A stretch of DNA of 64,000 nucleotides from an uncultured Oscillospiraceae bacterium (GCA_900764755.1 CAAFPE010000006.1:1-64000), one strand, 5' to 3'. Shown: positions 35,110 through 44,835, counted from the stretch's first letter. Program-made: numbers and translations. The notes: generated by a model from the sequence alone, not told the origin.

Positions 35110-38100
35110 ATGAACATCTCTGGCAAACGAACATCCCGGTTACTCAGCTTATCTCTGGCAGGTTCCCTGCTCCTCGGCCTGATGACCACAGGCGTCTCAG
35201 CGGCCGAAGCAGCTCAAAGCCTCCCCCGGCAGGCGTCTGCGGGCAAATTTCAGCCCAAGGTGACCTATGAGGTCACCGTCACTGACGCAGAGCGGGAAAA
35301 GATCCACAAGGCAGTGGAAAATTTGGCGGGCGACGTGGGCGACATGGTCGCAGGTGATGGCAGCTATGATCCCAATACCCTGGTGGGTGCGCTGGCCACC
35401 GGCTCCAGCTATGACTCCATTTCCTATAAAAGTGATGCGGCTGGCTCGATCCCCACAGAGTATCCCTTTGCTGTTCCCAATACCGATGCCAACTATAATG
35501 AGCACGACCGCAAGGCTGCCAAGCTGGCCTGGGTCAAGGAACTGGGCGCGGCTCTGGGCCTGGAGGTGGTTCAGCGCCAGGATGACAAGTATGTCTATGT
35601 GGAGATCGGCGACCCCGACGCGCCTGAGATGGTCATGGCCCTGAGCCACCTGGACTCTCCGGTGGATTCAAACAACTGGAGAAAAGAAGGCGGGAACTTT
35701 GACCGCTGGAGGAACTATGACGGCGAACTGGACCGCGAGGCCTACCATAAGCCCTATGTGAAGGATGGCTGGCTGTACGGCGCAGGTGTCCAGGACGACA
35801 GCGGTCCCACCCTGGCCACCCTCTTTGCGGCCAAGGCCCTTCAGGATTCTGGTGTGGAGTTCGACCGCCGCATCCGTATCGTCATGGGCATCTATGAGGA
35901 CGGAAGCCCAGGGGTGCCCAGCAAGGAAGACACACTGAAGTACATGGACATCCCCTATTACACCGGGAATCCCAGCTTCTATGATAACTGGGCCTATAAG
36001 TCGCTGAACCGGGAGGAAACCCCCATTGCGGCCTACACCTCCGATTCCCGGTTCCCCGTGGTGGTGGGCAACTCCAAGGAATGGGTGCCCAACCTCACCA
36101 TGGATCTCTCCGGAGACCAGGGCAAGGCCTTTGGGCTGGTCGGCACAGGGGCGGGCATCACCCTGCGGGAGGGAGACCCCACTCTGGAGGACATTGCCTT
36201 CGGCAGTGCCAACCAGATTGCGTCCCGGGCGCTGTTTACCCTGAATATTGATGGGGTGAAGCAGGCGGATGTGGACGCCTTCCGGGAGAAGGTCACGAAG
36301 GCTGCCACTGCGCGGGGCTGGCTGCCCAAGGAGAAGGGCAAGACTGAAAAGGTCCAGCTTCGGGTGGACGACGGGGGCAAGACCCTGACCATGGAAATCA
36401 ATACCGACGTGGCCATGGAGATGCCCATGCCTCAGTACAGTAAGAACGCGGTGGTCTGGGGAATGTATCTCCTGTCTCAGGCACTCCCTGAGGGCCTGGA
36501 GCTGAAGAAAGCCGCCGACGGCATTTCCGACCTGTTTTTCCGGGACTGCGTGGAGGGCGAGGCCTACATCGGCAAGTATATGGATATTCCCAACGGCCTG
36601 CTGCGCAATCCCTATGACGGGACTGCCAATCTGACCATCGCCCCCATGGCCAATATCCGCTACAATTACAAGACGATGGAGATCCCCAAGGGATTCCAGG
36701 TGGATGTGAAGGATTTTCCCTTCTATAATGAAGAGACCAAAACCCTGGAGCTGCCCCTGTACATCAGAAGTATGCACACGACTCAGGCAAACTACAACAC
36801 CGCCACCCAGGCCGTGATCAATGCCTGTGAGGCGAAGGGCTTTGGGCTGTCTAGTGAGCCGACGGAGTTCAGCGCCCCCACGCTGTACCTGTCCCATGAC
36901 AACCCCCTGACCGCTTTGCAGTATGCCAGCTATAAGGCGTCCATCGAGTTTGATCCCGGGGAGTTCAGCGGCCCCTATGATCTGCTGGACGTCACCTATC
37001 CTGTGGGCACCACCGGCGGCACCCTGGCCAGCAACTACCGGAACAAGATGACCGCCTTCGGCGCCGTCATCCCCGGCAACGAGCGCTGGTGGCACTCCGC
37101 CAATGAGCGCATCAGTGTAGACTCCATCGTGGAGATGACCAAGATGATGGCAGACGGGATGCTGGAGATGGCCCGCTACTCCGGCTCCGCAGGTGCACAG
37201 CTTATGTGGGCTGATCTGCCCGGCCTGAATGCCGACCGGGCCGATCTGGATCTGCTGGATGTGACCGTCGGCACCTACAAGGATGCCTCCGGCAAGATCA
37301 CCGCAAAGGCCCTGGACGGCGACAAGCTGATCGGCGCTACCAATTTTGAGATCCATATGTGGGCAGACCGCGGCAACACCTCTAAGAGTTCGGCACAGTA
37401 TGAACTTGGACACAAGGAGGGCGGTGTATATCTGCCTTTGAACGACGCCGACTTCCTGGCCAATACCTTCGTGCTGCCCATGCGCCTGGAGTTCAAGTAT
37501 GACCGGCCCGGCAATATGAGCAGCGCCGATTGGAATGCACTGCGGGACGGTAATCTGGATCTGGTTCACTTCAATCTGCTGAAGGATGGAGAGACCGTGG
37601 CGCTGACCCTGCCCAAGGGTGCAGAGGCTGAGGATTACTTCTCCATCCGTGTGGATGAGAATGACCCCGACACCCTCTATGTGGCCGCCAATGTGGCTAT
37701 TGTGGACGGCGCGTACGACGGAGTCAAAACCGTGATGGCCGACTCTAAAACTGACCTGTTCAAGCTGAACGACGAGTGGCTCAAGAACAACAAGAACCCC
37801 TTCCCTGAGCGCGGTCAGATCGAGAAGCGCGGCTTCTTCCTGTTCGGTGACGGTGAGAAGAACGCCTGTTTTGAGTCTCCGGAAGCTATCTTTGCCACCC
37901 TGGATGGGGATGGCGCGCTGTTCTCCGATGTGAGCAAGAGCGACTACTTCCATGACGCCGTCCTGTGGGCGGTGGACAAGGGCATCACCTCCGGTACCGG
38001 AGCCAGCACCTTCAGCCCCAAGGCATCCTGCACCCGCGGCCAGATGGTCACCTTCCTGTGGCGGGCCGCCGGATCCCCTGCGCCCAAGAGTGCGGAGAAC

Positions 38101-38439
38101 CCCTTCACAGATGTGAGCAAGAGCGACTACTTCTACAATGCAGTCCTGTGGGCTGTGGAGCAGGGGATCACCTCCGGCACCGGAACCAGCACCTTCTCCC
38201 CCAATGCCACCGTGACCCGTGGACAGACTGTGACCTTCCTGTGGCGGGCGAATGCTTCGCCTGTGGTGAACTACGCCATGAATTTTAAGGATGTGAACGG
38301 GAGCGCCTACTACGCGGAGGCCGTACGCTGGGCCGTTTCCGAGGAGATCACTGCGGGGACCGGCGCGGGCGTGTTCAGTCCCGACGCCCCCTGCACCCGC
38401 GGCCAGATCGTCACCTTCCTGTGGAAGGACCGCGTCTGA
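35110..38439 (+). CDS. secreted M20 family dipeptidase with three SLH domains
   Basis: A 1109-residue surface enzyme. A signal peptide (KR, hydrophobic core, cleavage near VSA-A, residues 1-32) is followed by an M20 metallopeptidase resembling PepV/Sapep: H180 and D182 in SHLDSP, D229-D230 in VQDDSGP, E263-D264 in IYEDG, D312 in SDSRFP, and H662 in WWHSANERI. Family members have Glu-Glu at the 263/264 position; here the second is Asp. Residues ~700-930 are a beta-rich region I do not recognise. Residues 938 to the end are three S-layer homology repeats, each with FxDV and CTRGQ-like cores, which bind the protein to the cell wall. It probably trims peptides outside the cell. Consensus promoter, monocistronic. 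Confidence 0.9.
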   Translation: MNISGKRTSRLLSLSLAGSLLLGLMTTGVSAAEAAQSLPRQASAGKFQPKVTYEVTVTDAEREKIHKAVENLAGDVGDMVAGDGSYDPNTLVGALATGSSYDSISYKSDAAGSIPTEYPFAVPNTDANYNEHDRKAAKLAWVKELGAALGLEVVQRQDDKYVYVEIGDPDAPEMVMALSHLDSPVDSNNWRKEGGNFDRWRNYDGELDREAYHKPYVKDGWLYGAGVQDDSGPTLATLFAAKALQDSGVEFDRRIRIVMGIYEDGSPGVPSKEDTLKYMDIPYYTGNPSFYDNWAYKSLNREETPIAAYTSDSRFPVVVGNSKEWVPNLTMDLSGDQGKAFGLVGTGAGITLREGDPTLEDIAFGSANQIASRALFTLNIDGVKQADVDAFREKVTKAATARGWLPKEKGKTEKVQLRVDDGGKTLTMEINTDVAMEMPMPQYSKNAVVWGMYLLSQALPEGLELKKAADGISDLFFRDCVEGEAYIGKYMDIPNGLLRNPYDGTANLTIAPMANIRYNYKTMEIPKGFQVDVKDFPFYNEETKTLELPLYIRSMHTTQANYNTATQAVINACEAKGFGLSSEPTEFSAPTLYLSHDNPLTALQYASYKASIEFDPGEFSGPYDLLDVTYPVGTTGGTLASNYRNKMTAFGAVIPGNERWWHSANERISVDSIVEMTKMMADGMLEMARYSGSAGAQLMWADLPGLNADRADLDLLDVTVGTYKDASGKITAKALDGDKLIGATNFEIHMWADRGNTSKSSAQYELGHKEGGVYLPLNDADFLANTFVLPMRLEFKYDRPGNMSSADWNALRDGNLDLVHFNLLKDGETVALTLPKGAEAEDYFSIRVDENDPDTLYVAANVAIVDGAYDGVKTVMADSKTDLFKLNDEWLKNNKNPFPERGQIEKRGFFLFGDGEKNACFESPEAIFATLDGDGALFSDVSKSDYFHDAVLWAVDKGITSGTGASTFSPKASCTRGQMVTFLWRAAGSPAPKSAENPFTDVSKSDYFYNAVLWAVEQGITSGTGTSTFSPNATVTRGQTVTFLWRANASPVVNYAMNFKDVNGSAYYAEAVRWAVSEEITAGTGAGVFSPDAPCTRGQIVTFLWKDRV

Positions 38440-38478
38440 GCTGTGTGAGAAACCTGATACCAGCATAAAACAGATGAG

Positions 38479-38511
38479 AGAACGCCCGCGGCCGATGGCC
38501 GCGGGCGTTCT
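38479..38511. terminator. bidirectional terminator
   Basis: A perfect 15-bp stem AGAACGCCCGCGGCC/GGCCGCGGGCGTTCT with a 3-base loop, then TTGTTCT. It lies between the converging M20-SLH and GNAT genes. Confidence 0.88.
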
Positions 38512-38544
38512 TGTTCTGAGTGAGCTGTGGAAATAAAGGCGGGA

Positions 38545-39069
38545 TCACAGAGCTTTCTCATAGCAGTTGAGCACCTCATGGATCAAGCCCTGAAAGAAGA
38601 ATTCTGTGGCTCCGGCGAAGCGGTATCCCAGCCGGGGATACATGGTGTTGGCTGGGAGGTTTCCCTCATAGGTGTCCAAGCGCACAGCGTGCTTGCCCTG
38701 GCGGCGCAGTTCTTCTTCACAGAAGTCTACCAGCGTCCGGGCCAGCCCCCGGCCGGACAGGCTGGGACGGATGACCAGGGTGTGGATGACACCCACCTCC
38801 TCCGGAGCGGCGGGGATGGACCAGGGGATTTGGTCATACTCCGGAAGCTGGACTCCGTTGAGGTTAACGCAGCCACAGACCGCGCCCTCCTCCTCCAGCA
38901 CCCAGAGGGTTCCCTCCTCCAGGGCCTGGCGGGCGGTGTCCCGGGTGGGGTACCGGCCCCGCTGCCAGTTGGTATAGGAAACAGGGCGGGCGTCCTCCTG
39001 GTCGAGGATCTCCTCATAGATCCGGGCGATGTGGTCCAGATCGGCGCTGCAGGCAGGTCGGATCATCAT
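38545..39069 (-). CDS. GNAT family N-acetyltransferase
   Basis: A 174-residue acetyl-CoA-dependent acyltransferase. The GNAT acetyl-CoA motif is seen in TLVIRPSLSGRGLARTLVDF (the R/Q-x-x-G-x-G/A form), followed by VRLDTYEGNLPANTMYPRLGYR. The substrate cannot be predicted. AAAGGAG precedes the double ATG. It lies 28 bases after the P-type-ATPase-like gene in the same direction, so it may share its transcript. Confidence 0.88.
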   Translation of the reverse strand: MMIRPACSADLDHIARIYEEILDQEDARPVSYTNWQRGRYPTRDTARQALEEGTLWVLEEEGAVCGCVNLNGVQLPEYDQIPWSIPAAPEEVGVIHTLVIRPSLSGRGLARTLVDFCEEELRRQGKHAVRLDTYEGNLPANTMYPRLGYRFAGATEFFFQGLIHEVLNCYEKAL

Positions 39070-39097
39070 GGATCGCTCCTTTCATCAAATGGTTGGC

Positions 39098-41293
39098 TCA
39101 GTAACGGGCCGTCCAACTGGTCAAAAACCAAACCGGAGCCAGCCAGAACAGAAGAAAAACCAGCAGGTTCAGGGGAGACAGAGAGCCGTATGCATCCACA
39201 GAAGTGAGATAATAGGCCAGCAGGACTCCCACACAGGAGCCGAGACAGGTCAGTACCGCGCCAAACCGGGTGGACCAGCGCAGGCGCTTGGCGGCCACCA
39301 CCGACTCCCCATAGGGCAGCAGGCCCTCCCGGCACAGCACGGCAGTAATGGTGGAGGAGTGGGGCTGCTCCGGGTCGGACAGCTCCCGGCGGCGCTCAAC
39401 CGGGGGAAAGTCCATCTTGTCTGCCGCCAGCTTGAAGCGCTGGTGGAGCATGGCGGGGATCAGGTTGAAGTCCCGGGTGGCCAGCACTGGGCCTACCTTC
39501 TCCCGCATCAGGGCCTCCAGGGAGGGAAACACCATGTCAGGGAGGGTGTAGTTCAGAGCGAAGATGCCTGCCAGTTCCCCCTCAATGGCACAGAACACCG
39601 CGTTTTTTACATGGAGCCCCTGGGGGAGCTCCACCTCCATTAGATTCATAAAGGCGGCGGAGCCCACCAGCACCTGATCGCCGCGGATGGTGGCCGATAG
39701 GCCGCCCCCTTCATGGTAGCACAGATGCTCCGCTTTCCGGAAAATGGACCCCTGGGCACGGAGCAGATCATGGAACAGCTTGGTCAGGCCGCTGCCCGAG
39801 TCCCGGATCAGGGTGGCGGTGTATCCCACCACCCGCTCGATGGACCAGTCGCCGAATACCTTGATGCCGTTGAGTTCCACATAGCCGGGAGGGAACAGGT
39901 CACCGTCGGTGAGGAGGATCCGGTCCCCCTTTCTGGACTGGGCTGCTCCCGGCCAGCCGGCTAGGGCCGCGCCGCTGGAGGACAGCCGCCGGGCCAGCTT
40001 GTGGAAGGGGCGGCCATACACCAGGGCCCCGCCAAAGGCGGCGGAGGCGGTGAAGGTAGCGGAGAGGCACCACAACAGATGCTGGGGCTTGTCGAGTCCA
40101 TAGGAGGCCAGCAGAGAGAACAGCAGGCAGGCCAGCAGCAGCAGGGGACAGACCACCCGGTAGATACGCTGGGCGCCGTCATCCATCTGGATCTGGCTGC
40201 CGAAGCCGTTGGGGACGCCGGACCATTTGCAGTAGGTGTCCCGGCCGTTCCATTTGCCCTCGTCCAGGGTGAGGACGTAGGGCTCAGCCGCCGAGGCGGC
40301 GGTGCGGCAGGACAGGCGCAGGCCGCAGCGCTTGTGGTAGCTTCCGTGAAGCAGAAAGAACAGCCCGGCCAGGGCTGCTGCGGCATAGGGCAGCTGTCCT
40401 TCGCGGTCCTGGGACAGGGAGAGGGTCATGGCGTCGGTCAGGGTGAACAGGACCGACAGGGTGGTCAGGGTGTCCATTCCCACCCGCCCCCGGAGGGCAC
40501 GCCGGAGGCCCGCCCAGAGTACATCCAGAGAGAGGAGGGTTCCCAGGCCCAGCAGTCCGGCAGAGATCCAGACCTGGAGCTGATAACCATCCAGTGGAGG
40601 CAGCCAGTAAAGGCCGGCCGCAGGAACAGCCAGTTGAAACAGGGCTGTAGCGGCCAACAGAAAGACCAGAACAGCCCGCAGGCGCATCCCCTTCAGACCC
40701 TTGCCGTAGGTGCGGGCAAGTTCCTGGGGCGGCAGGTCGGGGGGAGGCGGCTCCGGCTTCCGGGGCCTGCGGACCCGTGTGGGGGCCTCGGGGGGCTCCT
40801 CCTGGTCGGTGCCCGGGATGAGCTCCTCCAGGCGGCGGACCTCCTCGGGGTCCATGCGCTCCGACTCCTGAAACATCTGGTCGGCATAGCGGTCCGCCTT
40901 CTGTGAGATGTCCTTGAGAAAGGCGGACAGCACGCTCTCCTCCTCCGGAAAGTCCACTACCCGGCCAGTCTCTCTGGTGACCTCCCCGTCCTCCGGGTCG
41001 GCGTCCTCCTCCCCGACGGGCCCGTCTGCCCCAATGCAGGCGTCCTCCGGCTCCACTGCCAGCGGTGGGACGGGGCGGCCTGGAAAGGCCACTACCTTGC
41101 CACTGTCTGCGGCGGCAGGGGCAGCCGGGGGCGGGAAGGGAGCGACGGAGCGCTGGGTGCTCCGCCGGGTCCCATACTCCGCCAGAATGTCCTCCAGGGT
41201 GAAGGAGCCAGCCTCCGCATCCCGGCTCAGCGACTTACATTCTGCCAGCTCGTCGTTGTTTAGTTGTTCGGTTTCCTTGTCACGGTCGTGCAT
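39098..41293 (-). CDS. degenerate P-type-ATPase-like membrane protein
   Basis: A 731-residue protein with the outline of a P1B ATPase but without its chemistry. Residues 1-200 are acidic, Pro-rich and probably disordered, with FTLEDILAEYG near the start. Helices at ~206-260 lead to RGRVGMDTLTTLS, which matches the MDTL segment of CopA-type pumps. The actuator domain is reduced, with no TGE. The CPC site is replaced by WCLSAT (409-413). Where DKTGT should be, TDGDLFPPG (462-470) appears. A nucleotide-domain-like stretch (GGGLSATIRGDQVLVGSAAFM) follows, the TGD motif is lost and two helices close it. It cannot be phosphorylated in the normal way. A sensor or scaffold role is my inference. It follows rlmB by 85 bases. 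Confidence 0.72.
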   Translation of the reverse strand: MHDRDKETEQLNNDELAECKSLSRDAEAGSFTLEDILAEYGTRRSTQRSVAPFPPPAAPAAADSGKVVAFPGRPVPPLAVEPEDACIGADGPVGEEDADPEDGEVTRETGRVVDFPEEESVLSAFLKDISQKADRYADQMFQESERMDPEEVRRLEELIPGTDQEEPPEAPTRVRRPRKPEPPPPDLPPQELARTYGKGLKGMRLRAVLVFLLAATALFQLAVPAAGLYWLPPLDGYQLQVWISAGLLGLGTLLSLDVLWAGLRRALRGRVGMDTLTTLSVLFTLTDAMTLSLSQDREGQLPYAAAALAGLFFLLHGSYHKRCGLRLSCRTAASAAEPYVLTLDEGKWNGRDTYCKWSGVPNGFGSQIQMDDGAQRIYRVVCPLLLLACLLFSLLASYGLDKPQHLLWCLSATFTASAAFGGALVYGRPFHKLARRLSSSGAALAGWPGAAQSRKGDRILLTDGDLFPPGYVELNGIKVFGDWSIERVVGYTATLIRDSGSGLTKLFHDLLRAQGSIFRKAEHLCYHEGGGLSATIRGDQVLVGSAAFMNLMEVELPQGLHVKNAVFCAIEGELAGIFALNYTLPDMVFPSLEALMREKVGPVLATRDFNLIPAMLHQRFKLAADKMDFPPVERRRELSDPEQPHSSTITAVLCREGLLPYGESVVAAKRLRWSTRFGAVLTCLGSCVGVLLAYYLTSVDAYGSLSPLNLLVFLLFWLAPVWFLTSWTARY

Positions 41294-41378
41294 ATTGGTT
41301 CCTCAGTATCCTGCGTTTGGTGTGGAGATCCCAGTTGATGGAATATTTTGCACAAAAAATACAAAACGTAATGCTGGT

Positions 41379-42170
41379 TTAGCTGCCGATGCGCTGCCGG
41401 ACCGCCTCATAGAGGAGGACAGCAGCAGCGGCAGAGGCGTTCAGCGAGTTGATCTTGCCGAACATGGGGATGGAGACGGTGAAGTCGCAGTTCTCTGTGA
41501 CCAGGCGGCCCATGCCCTCTCCCTCGCTGCCGATGACGATGGCGGCGGGACCCTTCAGATCGGCCTGATACAGGGAAGTGGAGCCGTTCATGGCGGTGCC
41601 GAACACCCAGACGCCCTCCTCCTTCAACTCCTTCAGCAGGGAGGGAAGGTTGGCCACCCGGGCCACGGGCACATGGGCCACCGCACCGGCGGAGGTCTTG
41701 GCCACCACGGCAGTGAGGCCGGCGGAGCGGCGCTTGGGGATGATGACGCCGTGGGCGCCGGCGGCATCGGCGGTGCGGATCACCGCCCCCAGATTGTGGG
41801 GGTCGGAGAGCTCGTCGCACACCACGATGAGGGGCGGTTCACCCTTTTCCCGGGCGGCGTTGAGGATGTCATCCACAGTGGCGTACTCCCGCACCGCAGC
41901 CAGGGCAATGACCCCCTGGTGGGAGTGGGTGCGGCTCATGCCGTCCAGCTTGCGCCGGTCGGCGTCCACCACCACAATGCCCTTTTCCCGGGCGGCGGAG
42001 GCGATATGGCCCAGGGCGGAGTCGGTCTCGCCCTTCATCAAAAAGATCTTGTCGATGGCGACGCCGGCGCGCAGGGCCTCGATGACTGCGTTGCGGCCTT
42101 CGATGACACCGTCGTTTTCCGTCTCCACAGGGGCGGAGCGGCGCAGGGGGGGACGTTTGTTCATGGACAT
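41379..42170 (-). CDS. rlmB: 23S rRNA (guanosine-2251-2'-O)-methyltransferase
   Basis: A 263-residue SPOUT (SpoU) enzyme that methylates G2251 of the 23S rRNA P loop. The N-terminal substrate-binding domain starts VIEGRNAVIEALRAG. The catalytic knot shows DPHNLGAVIRTADAAGAHGVI, IGSEGEGM and the final IPMFGKINSLNASAAAAVLLYE. The ATG at 42170 follows CAGGAGG by about 9 bases; an upstream in-frame extension lacks a ribosome site. Confidence 0.94.
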   Translation of the reverse strand: MSMNKRPPLRRSAPVETENDGVIEGRNAVIEALRAGVAIDKIFLMKGETDSALGHIASAAREKGIVVVDADRRKLDGMSRTHSHQGVIALAAVREYATVDDILNAAREKGEPPLIVVCDELSDPHNLGAVIRTADAAGAHGVIIPKRRSAGLTAVVAKTSAGAVAHVPVARVANLPSLLKELKEEGVWVFGTAMNGSTSLYQADLKGPAAIVIGSEGEGMGRLVTENCDFTVSIPMFGKINSLNASAAAAVLLYEAVRQRIGS

Positions 42171-42477
42171 AGAGGGGGACCTCCTGATCGTAACTGCCGC
42201 GGAATATGCGGAAGTGAAATGGAATAAAGATACCACATACTATACCATATTTCCACCGGAGAGGGAAGGGTGAAATTCACAGTGGACCAGCAGCGCACCG
42301 GACTTCGAAACATGGACCGGCGGCGTCTTGATCGGCCCTCTTTTACAGAAAGTTTACAGCACTCTTCCTTGTATTTAAAGGAATAGTATGGTATAGTATG
42401 AACTGCTGAAGTTTCAGCGAAAGGCCCGGTTCCGGGCCGAATTTTATGCAGACATCGCATGATGGAGGTATTCTCCC
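42171..42477. other. divergent intergenic region between rlmB and ftsH
   Basis: 307 bases. It contains the ftsH promoter and, toward rlmB, a TATAGT box on the minus strand (near 42258-42263) without a convincing -35. No other feature. Confidence 0.45.
42369..42397 (+). promoter_or_regulatory. probable promoter of ftsH
   Basis: TTGTAT (42369-42374), a 17-base spacer and TATAGT (42392-42397), about 80 bases before the start. Confidence 0.6.
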
Positions 42478-44712
42478 TTGAAACCAGATAAAAGAAACAA
42501 CAACGACGGTGGGAACAACAAGCGCAATGCCCTGGGATTGGTCAGCATTATTCTGTGGGCGCTGTTCCTGACCCTCCTGTTCCGGAGCTGCTGGTCCTCC
42601 TATGAGAACGCCGGGATGGTGGAGGTGCCCTACACCACATTCAAGGAGTGGCTGGAGGCAGACAAGATCCAGCAGGCCAACGTGGAGAGCGGACAGATCA
42701 CCTTCACCCTCCGGGAGGGGGTAGAGGTGGAGCTGCCCCAGCAGGAGGAGACCGGCGGTGCGGGAGGCCTGATGAACGCACTGCTTCCGGAGCCCCCTCA
42801 GGATGAGACGGCGGTGACGGAGTATATGACCGTCCGGCTGAGTGGAGTGTCCGACGTGGAACTGATGAACCAGCTGGAGGAGCACCTGCCGGACGGCGCC
42901 TACACCGAGCCGGTGGACAATTCCGCCTATCTGCTCAACCTGTTCCTGGCCTATATCCTGCCCATCCTGGTGATGGTGGGGCTGTTCCTGTTCATGTTCC
43001 GCGTTGGCGGAAAGGGCGGCATCGGCGGCATGGGCAACCTGGGCAAGTCCAACGCCAAGGTCTATGTGGAGAAAAAGACCGGGGTCACCTTCCGGGATGT
43101 GGCCGGCCAGGACGAGGCCAAGGAGTCCCTCCAGGAGATCATCGACATCCTCCATAATCCCCAGAAGTATACTGAGATCGGCGCCAAGCTGCCCAAGGGC
43201 GCCCTGCTGGTGGGCCCTCCGGGCACCGGCAAGACCCTGTTGGCCAAGGCCGTGGCTGGCGAGGCCAACGTGCCCTTCTTCTCCATCAGCGGCTCCGACT
43301 TTGTGGAGATGTTCGTGGGTATGGGCGCGGCCCGTGTCCGCGACCTGTTTAAGGAAGCGGCCAAGATGGCACCCTGTATCATCTTCATTGATGAGATCGA
43401 CACCATCGGTAAGTCCCGTGACAACCGCATGGGGGGCAACGATGAGCGGGAGCAGACCCTGAACCAGCTGCTGGCGGAACTGGATGGCTTCGACCCAGGC
43501 AAGGGTATCATCGTCCTGGGGGCCACTAACCGCCCGGAGGTGCTGGACAAGGCGCTGCTGCGCCCCGGCCGCTTTGACCGGCGCATCACCATCGACCGGC
43601 CCAACCTGGCCGGACGCCTGGCTACCCTTCAGGTCCACACCCGGAAGATCAAGCTGTCCGAGGACGTTAATCTGAAAAAGATCGCCCTGGCCACTGCCGG
43701 GTGCGTGGGCGCGGACCTAGCCAACCTTGTGAACGAGGCCGCCCTGCGGGCGGTGCGCTTCGGCCGACGCCTGGTGACCCAGGAGGATCTGCTGGCCTCC
43801 TTTGAGTTCGTCATCGCCGGCAGTGAGAAGAAAAATTCCGTACTCACTGAGTTTGAAAAGAAGCTAGTGGCCTACCACGAGGTGGGCCACGCCATGGTGG
43901 CCTACAAGCAGAAGAACGCTGAGCCGGTGCAGAAGATCACCATTGTCCCCCACACCGAGGGCTCTCTGGGCTATACCCTGCTGATGCCGGAGGAGGATAA
44001 GACCAATCTGCGCACCAAGGACGAACTGATGGCCAAGATCACCGTCTCCATGGGCGGACGGGCGGCGGAGGAAGTGGTGATGAACACCATGACCAACGGG
44101 GCCTCTCAGGACATCCAGGAGGCCACCAGTATCGCCCGGAACATGGTGGCCATGTTCGGCATGAGCGACGAGTTCGGCATGATGGCCCTGGGCTCCATTC
44201 GGAACCAGTACCTGGATGGCGGCTATGGCCTGGACTGCGCCCAGGAGACTGCGGCTGTCATGGATAAGGAGGTCAAGATCCTGCTGGACCAGTGCTACCG
44301 GGATGCAGTGGCCCTGATCCGGGAGAACCTGGAGGATATGCACAAGGTGGTGGCCTATCTGCTGGAGAAGGAGACCATCACCGGCGGTGAGATGGTGGCC
44401 ATCATTCAGGGCCGGGACCCCGCCCTGGTGGAGGAGGCATACGCCTCCACGGCCAGCCGGGAGCGCAGGCCCCTGCCCGGGGACATCGAGCCCCCTGCCC
44501 GGAACATCCACATCATCAGCGAGGAGATCAAGGCCCCCATCCCCTTAGAAGAGCCGGAGGAGCCCGCTGAGGAGAAAACGCCTGTGGAGGAGGACTCTGC
44601 GGCTGGCGGAGAAACGCCGGAGCGCCCTGTCTCCGCTTCGGAGGAGCCTGTCCCCCATGGGGAGGCGGTTCACGAAGGGGAGGAGACCTCTGAAACAGAG
44701 CCCAAAGCATAA
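42478..44712 (+). CDS. ftsH: ATP-dependent zinc metalloprotease FtsH
   Basis: A 744-residue membrane AAA+ protease that degrades damaged membrane proteins and regulators. Two transmembrane helices (about 21-40 and 155-178) flank an extracytoplasmic domain of about 115 residues. Walker A GPPGTGKT, Walker B IIFIDEID, the second region of homology (RPGRFDR) and the zinc site HEVGH (467-471) are intact. A ~75-residue Glu/Pro-rich tail closes the protein, longer than usual. The start is TTG, 9 bases after GGAGG, as no suitable ATG is in frame. Confidence 0.96.
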   Translation: MKPDKRNNNDGGNNKRNALGLVSIILWALFLTLLFRSCWSSYENAGMVEVPYTTFKEWLEADKIQQANVESGQITFTLREGVEVELPQQEETGGAGGLMNALLPEPPQDETAVTEYMTVRLSGVSDVELMNQLEEHLPDGAYTEPVDNSAYLLNLFLAYILPILVMVGLFLFMFRVGGKGGIGGMGNLGKSNAKVYVEKKTGVTFRDVAGQDEAKESLQEIIDILHNPQKYTEIGAKLPKGALLVGPPGTGKTLLAKAVAGEANVPFFSISGSDFVEMFVGMGAARVRDLFKEAAKMAPCIIFIDEIDTIGKSRDNRMGGNDEREQTLNQLLAELDGFDPGKGIIVLGATNRPEVLDKALLRPGRFDRRITIDRPNLAGRLATLQVHTRKIKLSEDVNLKKIALATAGCVGADLANLVNEAALRAVRFGRRLVTQEDLLASFEFVIAGSEKKNSVLTEFEKKLVAYHEVGHAMVAYKQKNAEPVQKITIVPHTEGSLGYTLLMPEEDKTNLRTKDELMAKITVSMGGRAAEEVVMNTMTNGASQDIQEATSIARNMVAMFGMSDEFGMMALGSIRNQYLDGGYGLDCAQETAAVMDKEVKILLDQCYRDAVALIRENLEDMHKVVAYLLEKETITGGEMVAIIQGRDPALVEEAYASTASRERRPLPGDIEPPARNIHIISEEIKAPIPLEEPEEPAEEKTPVEEDSAAGGETPERPVSASEEPVPHGEAVHEGEETSETEPKA

Positions 44713-44717
44713 TGTAG

Positions 44718-44760
44718 CCCCCGCGCTGTGGAACCAGTGGTTCCGCGGCGCGGGGGTTCT
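44718..44760 (+). terminator. terminator of ftsH
   Basis: CCCCCGCGCTGTGGAACC pairs with GGTTCCGCGGCGCGGGGG around a 3-base loop, then TTCT and TTTTT shortly after. Confidence 0.8.
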
Positions 44761-44806
44761 CTGCTTTTTGGGGGGCTTCCGGGGCGGCTGTCAGTTCCTT
44801 GCACGC

Positions 44807-44835
44807 TTGACGGAGAGAACTGTGGCTGATAAAAT
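44807..44835 (+). promoter_or_regulatory. sigma-A promoter
   Basis: TTGACG (44807-44812), a 17-base spacer and TAAAAT (44830-44835), 21 bases before the start codon of the next gene. Confidence 0.75.

Noticed and set aside
35668..38466. 932-codon open frame opposite the M20-SLH gene
   Set aside because: The opposite strand has a signal peptide, catalytic motifs and SLH repeats; this frame has none.
39098..41293. Functional copper or zinc P-type ATPase
   Set aside because: CPC, TGE, DKTGT and TGD are all missing, so transport by the normal cycle is not possible.
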